Assembly: GCA_913040875.1 (NCBI GenBank)
Contig: CAJWHX010000012.1
Span: 1-18,285 of the forward strand
Length of the DNA: 18,285 bases
Origin: an uncultured Pseudomonadota bacterium
Lineage (GTDB): Bacteria; Myxococcota; UBA796
Direction of reading: 5' to 3'
In this document: piece by piece, positions 15,407 through 18,285 of the stretch
Layout of the letters: the number at the start of each line of letters is the position of its first letter
Numbering within the stretch: position 1 is the stretch's first letter
The notes under the pieces: model-generated
The model's database searches: none
Told to the model about the DNA's origin: nothing
The model's input: the letters and a program-made list of their open reading frames with translations, nothing else
Program-made: the position numbers and the translations under genes

Positions 15407-16207
15407 TTAATATGTCGGTAGCCATTGATTGTCCCCGCCTAAAATACGGTGGTCATGATCGCCGACATAATGTTTGGGTACCCACTCAACAGCCCGCTTT
15501 TCCATACCTTTCATCAGATCCTCAAGTGTCGTCACCGTGTACCGTACAACTGCATCTTCAGGGATGCTTCCACCCACCACCGTTGTCGCATGATATACAA
15601 CCAGCCTCACATCGGATTCGACATCCATCATCACCCAAGCGCCTTTACTCACCGGTGTATACACTGCATCATCTATTAGGTCTATGGTGACACCGGGTAA
15701 TTTACCGGTTTCAATAAACGGTCTGATCTGCGCTGCACCATCCGGAATTAGTTCCCATGGGTGCTCCCAGTATTTGTTGTTGCTGCTATCAGCTACCTTT
15801 TGGGTGTTCCAAGACTTGACCATCCAATGACGGTCTGAGAATGGCCATGGCAAATCAAAGAAACCGTACCAGTCTGACGACATGTCTGGATTTGTCTTGG
15901 TCTTCAATTCTTTTGTAGACGATTGCAACACCGCATGGGAATCTTGACAGGACATCCACAGCTGAGTTTTGGGGATTTCTGAGAGCATGTATCCCATTGC
16001 ACGCCTTGGTTTATCGGCACCCGCAGAAGAATCAAGAATGGTTACAACCTCTCCCTTCTGCAACTCAGATATCTGGGCTTCTGTCAGATTGGGAATCGTA
16101 AAATAAGCGGATTTGTTGAACTGCTCGATATCATTCTGAATTGTAGTCGCAGGAACAGTCGGCAAAGCAACGCTGGTATTCAGCAAGGAAAAAAGTATCA
16201 TCATCAT
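15407..16207 (-). CDS. Exported START-domain (SRPBCC) lipid-binding-like protein
   Basis: This is a 266-residue protein with a short signal peptide (MMMILFSLLNTSVA, cleavage near residue 14) and one START-like domain over about residues 30-255. Typical blocks are DLPWPFSDRHWMVKSWN (118-134), the strand GAWVMMDVESDVRLVVYHATTVVGGSIPE and the C-terminal helix TLEDLMKGMEKRAVEW that closes the hydrophobic pocket. In bacteria most START-like proteins are cytoplasmic or bind small aromatics, so an exported one points to periplasmic lipid or hydrophobic-ligand transport. Three consecutive ATG codons lie at the start (16207, 16204, 16201). There is no ribosome site at a normal distance (AAGAGA is about 13 bases away), and a promoter-like element ends eight bases before the first ATG, so a leaderless transcript is possible. 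The FG-GAP gene lies 123 bp downstream. The ligand is unknown. Confidence 0.8.
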   Translation of the reverse strand: MMMILFSLLNTSVALPTVPATTIQNDIEQFNKSAYFTIPNLTEAQISELQKGEVVTILDSSAGADKPRRAMGYMLSEIPKTQLWMSCQDSHAVLQSSTKELKTKTNPDMSSDWYGFFDLPWPFSDRHWMVKSWNTQKVADSSNNKYWEHPWELIPDGAAQIRPFIETGKLPGVTIDLIDDAVYTPVSKGAWVMMDVESDVRLVVYHATTVVGGSIPEDAVVRYTVTTLEDLMKGMEKRAVEWVPKHYVGDHDHRILGGDNQWLPTY

Positions 16208-16215
16208 AGTAACAA

Positions 16216-16243
16216 AATATCTCTTTCAACTATTCCCTGCCAA
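16216..16243 (-). promoter_or_regulatory. Possible promoter directly abutting the START gene
   Basis: On the minus strand TTGGCA (16238-16243, 5/6 to -35), a 16-base spacer and GATATT (16216-16221, 4/6 to -10) end eight bases before the first ATG at 16207. If used, transcription would begin at or next to the start codon. Confidence 0.4.
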
Positions 16244-16295
16244 TTAGGTTCCTGGAAAATACTTGTTAAATACCCATACCATTTAACGATCCTGC

Positions 16296-17243
16296 TTAAA
16301 ATGACCCATAAAATTGACACCGTTTATCTTCATGAAGCATATTTCCAGTCAGCATATTTTGAAACTCCTTGGCGGTTAACGTAAGTTGAGACCTTTTACA
16401 TTGTTTATGTGCAAAAGCCTCACTGGCCGTCAATCGTTGAATTTGCTGAGAATGAATCGGCTGCCAAAGTGGTTTCCCAGGAATGGCTCCCAGTACGTGC
16501 TGCTGAACGAGTGTTTTCACGAAAGACCCTAGAGGCTGATCACTATATACAAACAGCAAATTGGATATCTTTCTAGCGGGAGCTGGTCTTGAACGAGGCA
16601 CAAAGGAGGCTTCCATCTCTGGGTCAAAGAAAAATGCCTCTGGCTTTGGACCCCGTTTGGGCTGATGCCATTTCAAACGATAGTGGCTTTGAATCAACAT
16701 TGACTGATTCGAAACATTTAATGTTTTGATGAGATCATTGATCGGATTCGAATCATGCGAAGACCGTCTGGAACGAGTGGTTGTCATGTTGAGTACTGTG
16801 AGATGTTTCCAAGACATCTTGACTTGAATATCTTGACTCCAAAACTGTTCTTTGGAGTGTACATCCAAAAATAGATTGATGTCTTCTTCCCATAGACAAT
16901 CATTCATGGGTTCAGATTCGACTTCCAGTCCAAAACTGAGATTGCAGGTGCCCAACCCTTTTTTAAAAATGCTGGTGGAGAAAAATAAATTTTCTTGGCA
17001 ATCGTGAATCCACTTGTAGAGCCCTTCGCCCAACTTAGAATCTCCCACCACGCAGATTTCCCCAGAGAGATCACGTTTACAAGAATGTGCTCGTTCCGTT
17101 TGAAAGCGATGAAGTGACCGCTGTGTAGGGTCTACAAATTTTGATTGGGTATACATGAGGGATCTCCGAACAACAGGCGAATATGACATAGAGCAATTTC
17201 TCATACGAAGAGTCTCTATAGATTCGGACGGCGAAGATCTCAC
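16296..17243 (-). CDS. Hypothetical 315-aa soluble protein
   Basis: I recognise no family. The longest frame starts at GTG 17243, 33 bases after the fibrinogen-like gene's stop on the same strand, with no good ribosome site. The ATG at 17156 (MYTQSKFVD) has GGAG about eight bases upstream and may be the true start, giving 286 residues. There is no signal peptide or membrane segment. The sequence is basic overall with several Cys (e.g. HSCKRDLSGEICVVGDSK, KQCKRSQLT). It mixes a strand-rich first half (LFFSTSIFKKGLGTCNLSFGLEVESE) with a central basic/proline stretch (HQPKRGPKPEAFFFDPEM, VPRSRPAPARK) and a C-terminal helical part with a Ser/Thr-rich motif (LTASEAFAHKQCKRSQLTLTAKEFQNML). The frame is long and free of stops and the local spacing fits an operon, so it is likely real. 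Function is unknown. Confidence 0.65.
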   Translation of the reverse strand: MRSSPSESIETLRMRNCSMSYSPVVRRSLMYTQSKFVDPTQRSLHRFQTERAHSCKRDLSGEICVVGDSKLGEGLYKWIHDCQENLFFSTSIFKKGLGTCNLSFGLEVESEPMNDCLWEEDINLFLDVHSKEQFWSQDIQVKMSWKHLTVLNMTTTRSRRSSHDSNPINDLIKTLNVSNQSMLIQSHYRLKWHQPKRGPKPEAFFFDPEMEASFVPRSRPAPARKISNLLFVYSDQPLGSFVKTLVQQHVLGAIPGKPLWQPIHSQQIQRLTASEAFAHKQCKRSQLTLTAKEFQNMLTGNMLHEDKRCQFYGSF

Positions 17244-17276
17244 ATGGACTACTTTTTCTGTATCCAGATCAAATGG

Positions 17277-18285
17277 CTATCGAACAAAGAGCTGTTGAAT
17301 ATTGTATCCAGTACCGTGGTAACAATCCGGTGAGCAGGCTGCCCCTGTCACAATCTCGATATCCAAATTTCCACTGAACTGATTGTTGTATATATGCGGT
17401 GCAACATCTAACGTTGTACTGAAACACTGATTGGTTCCGGGACTCGCAGATACTCCTGCACCATTCCAAAAGGCACATTTCATATACGCATTGGAAAAGG
17501 CGTCATACGATATACCTACACCATTGATGGCCAATGTTCGCGTCTGCTGACCCTGTAGTGCTGCTGTAAACATCACATCTGTTGCACCGATATCATTTGT
17601 CCAATACTGATTGAATCGACCAGTGAAATTGCCGCATGCGTACCCTTTCAAAGCATACAAGTCATTGCCAGACGTAATCCCATTTGTGGGATAACACGAC
17701 CCAGTTCCCGATAGGTGAACCGCCGAATCAGACATATTTGGATGGGTCGTTCCCAAACTGGATATGTTCATTGGATTCACGAGTGCTGTCCACCCACCAC
17801 CATCTGTGGTCATGTCACAGTACACATTGTATGCAGTAGTCACACCACCACCTGAAGGATCAATCGTATAGACGTCATAGGGGTGGTCTGCAAGGGAACG
17901 TATCAATGGTTGTTTACACGAGTTCGTTGAATCGGTGACCAATGGAATACCGACACACCGGCATTGCTGCGTGGCTTGATTGCATTGACCGATTTGTATG
18001 TAGGGGGTATTGGGGTTGTTGCGCAGGGATTTTTGGGCGCATTGTTGAATGGCGTATGGTGTCGGACTCGGGGTAACATTGGCTATTGGAATGATGCGTA
18101 TCGTTGGGTATTGGTTACCTTTCGCTTGGTAATAGGCTTGCAGATTCGGCTCAATGAATTCAACCACGTAGCCGTTCCCACGTCGGTTTGTGTAGGGTGC
18201 AATGAGTGGGGGAGCTTGTCCGGTACCGGTGCCACCTGGGTAGGCATTTATTGGCGGTGTCCGGTTGTCTTGGTTCAGATAGGCC
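17277..18285 (-). CDS. Fibrinogen-like C-terminal-domain protein (5' end outside window)
   Basis: The frame is open to the right edge (about 335 codons visible), so the N-terminus is missing; the in-frame GTG at 18167 is internal. The visible N-terminal part is Pro/Gly-rich (ending RRGNGYVVEF) and leads to a Cys-rich stretch (CNQATQQCRCVG). From about 17870 to 17280 comes a fibrinogen-related domain with its usual opening: YDVYTIDPSGGGVTTAYNVYCDMTTDGGGW (CDMTTDGGGW at 17790-17819). This domain binds sugars or acetyl groups in animal and bacterial lectin-like proteins. Several later Cys pairs (SCYPTN...YACGN, KCAFWN, CSPDCYHGTG) suggest disulfides and so export, although the signal peptide is not visible. 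The C-terminus is LFVR with no anchor. The hypothetical gene follows after 33 bases. Ligand and anchoring are unknown. Confidence 0.8.
   Translation of the reverse strand, partial: AYLNQDNRTPPINAYPGGTGTGQAPPLIAPYTNRRGNGYVVEFIEPNLQAYYQAKGNQYPTIRIIPIANVTPSPTPYAIQQCAQKSLRNNPNTPYIQIGQCNQATQQCRCVGIPLVTDSTNSCKQPLIRSLADHPYDVYTIDPSGGGVTTAYNVYCDMTTDGGGWTALVNPMNISSLGTTHPNMSDSAVHLSGTGSCYPTNGITSGNDLYALKGYACGNFTGRFNQYWTNDIGATDVMFTAALQGQQTRTLAINGVGISYDAFSNAYMKCAFWNGAGVSASPGTNQCFSTTLDVAPHIYNNQFSGNLDIEIVTGAACSPDCYHGTGYNIQQLFVR

Noticed and set aside
14856..15690. Plus-strand Ser/Val-rich and His/Pro-rich frames
   Set aside because: They lie opposite the Asp/Thr linker and the START gene; their composition follows from antisense reading of the repeats.

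Overview
This window looks like chromosome from a Gram-negative, lipoprotein-rich bacterium of the Myxococcota/deltaproteobacterial type, with moderate to low GC. This is inferred from gene content: a MopE-type Cys/Asp motif, FG-GAP (integrin-like) repeats, a formylglycine-generating-enzyme (FGE-sulfatase) domain on Ig-like repeats, a fibrinogen-like domain, and Asp/Thr- or Asn-Glu-Pro-rich linkers. There is no rRNA, tRNA, CRISPR, IS element or phage module. I did not identify the species.

Layout. (1) 1-3738, minus: the N-terminal 1,246 residues of a giant lipoprotein with about eleven Ig/PKD-like domains and the start of a C-terminal FGE-sulfatase domain, running off the left edge. (2) 3739-4154: a divergent intergenic region with a possible 38-codon membrane peptide and a good sigma70-type promoter. 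(3) 4155-4728, plus: an unknown gene split by a frameshift at an A8 run. (4) 4749-8395, minus: a MopE-motif lipoprotein, an OLD-like AAA ATPase and the protein AMPylase SelO, with SelO and the ATPase 18 bp apart. (5) 8660-9061, plus: a small unknown protein with its own promoter region, followed by a long inverted repeat and T-tract. (6) 9312-12796, minus: a tight three-gene operon, imelysin - di-heme DHOR (DUF1111) - second imelysin, preceded by two near-consensus Fur boxes. (7) 13033-13599, plus: a secreted DUF1287 (YijF-like) protein. (8) 13607-15283, minus: an FG-GAP lipoprotein. (9) 15407-16207, minus: a secreted START-domain protein. (10) 16296-17243, minus: an unknown protein. (11) 17277-18285, minus: the C-terminal part of a fibrinogen-like-domain protein entering from the right edge.

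How the genes fit together. Most products are predicted to be exported, so this is mainly a cell-envelope region. The clearest regulated unit is the iron-responsive imelysin/DHOR operon. The only cytoplasmic enzymes recognised are SelO and the ATPase, which probably share a transcript.

The main points for a second look are: a window-wide habit of very short signal peptides with no Lys/Arg before the hydrophobic core (Cys at residue 8 in three lipoproteins); the SelO-ATPase pair; the A8 frameshift; the double Fur-box promoter; a possible leaderless START gene; and several small or structured intergenic elements.
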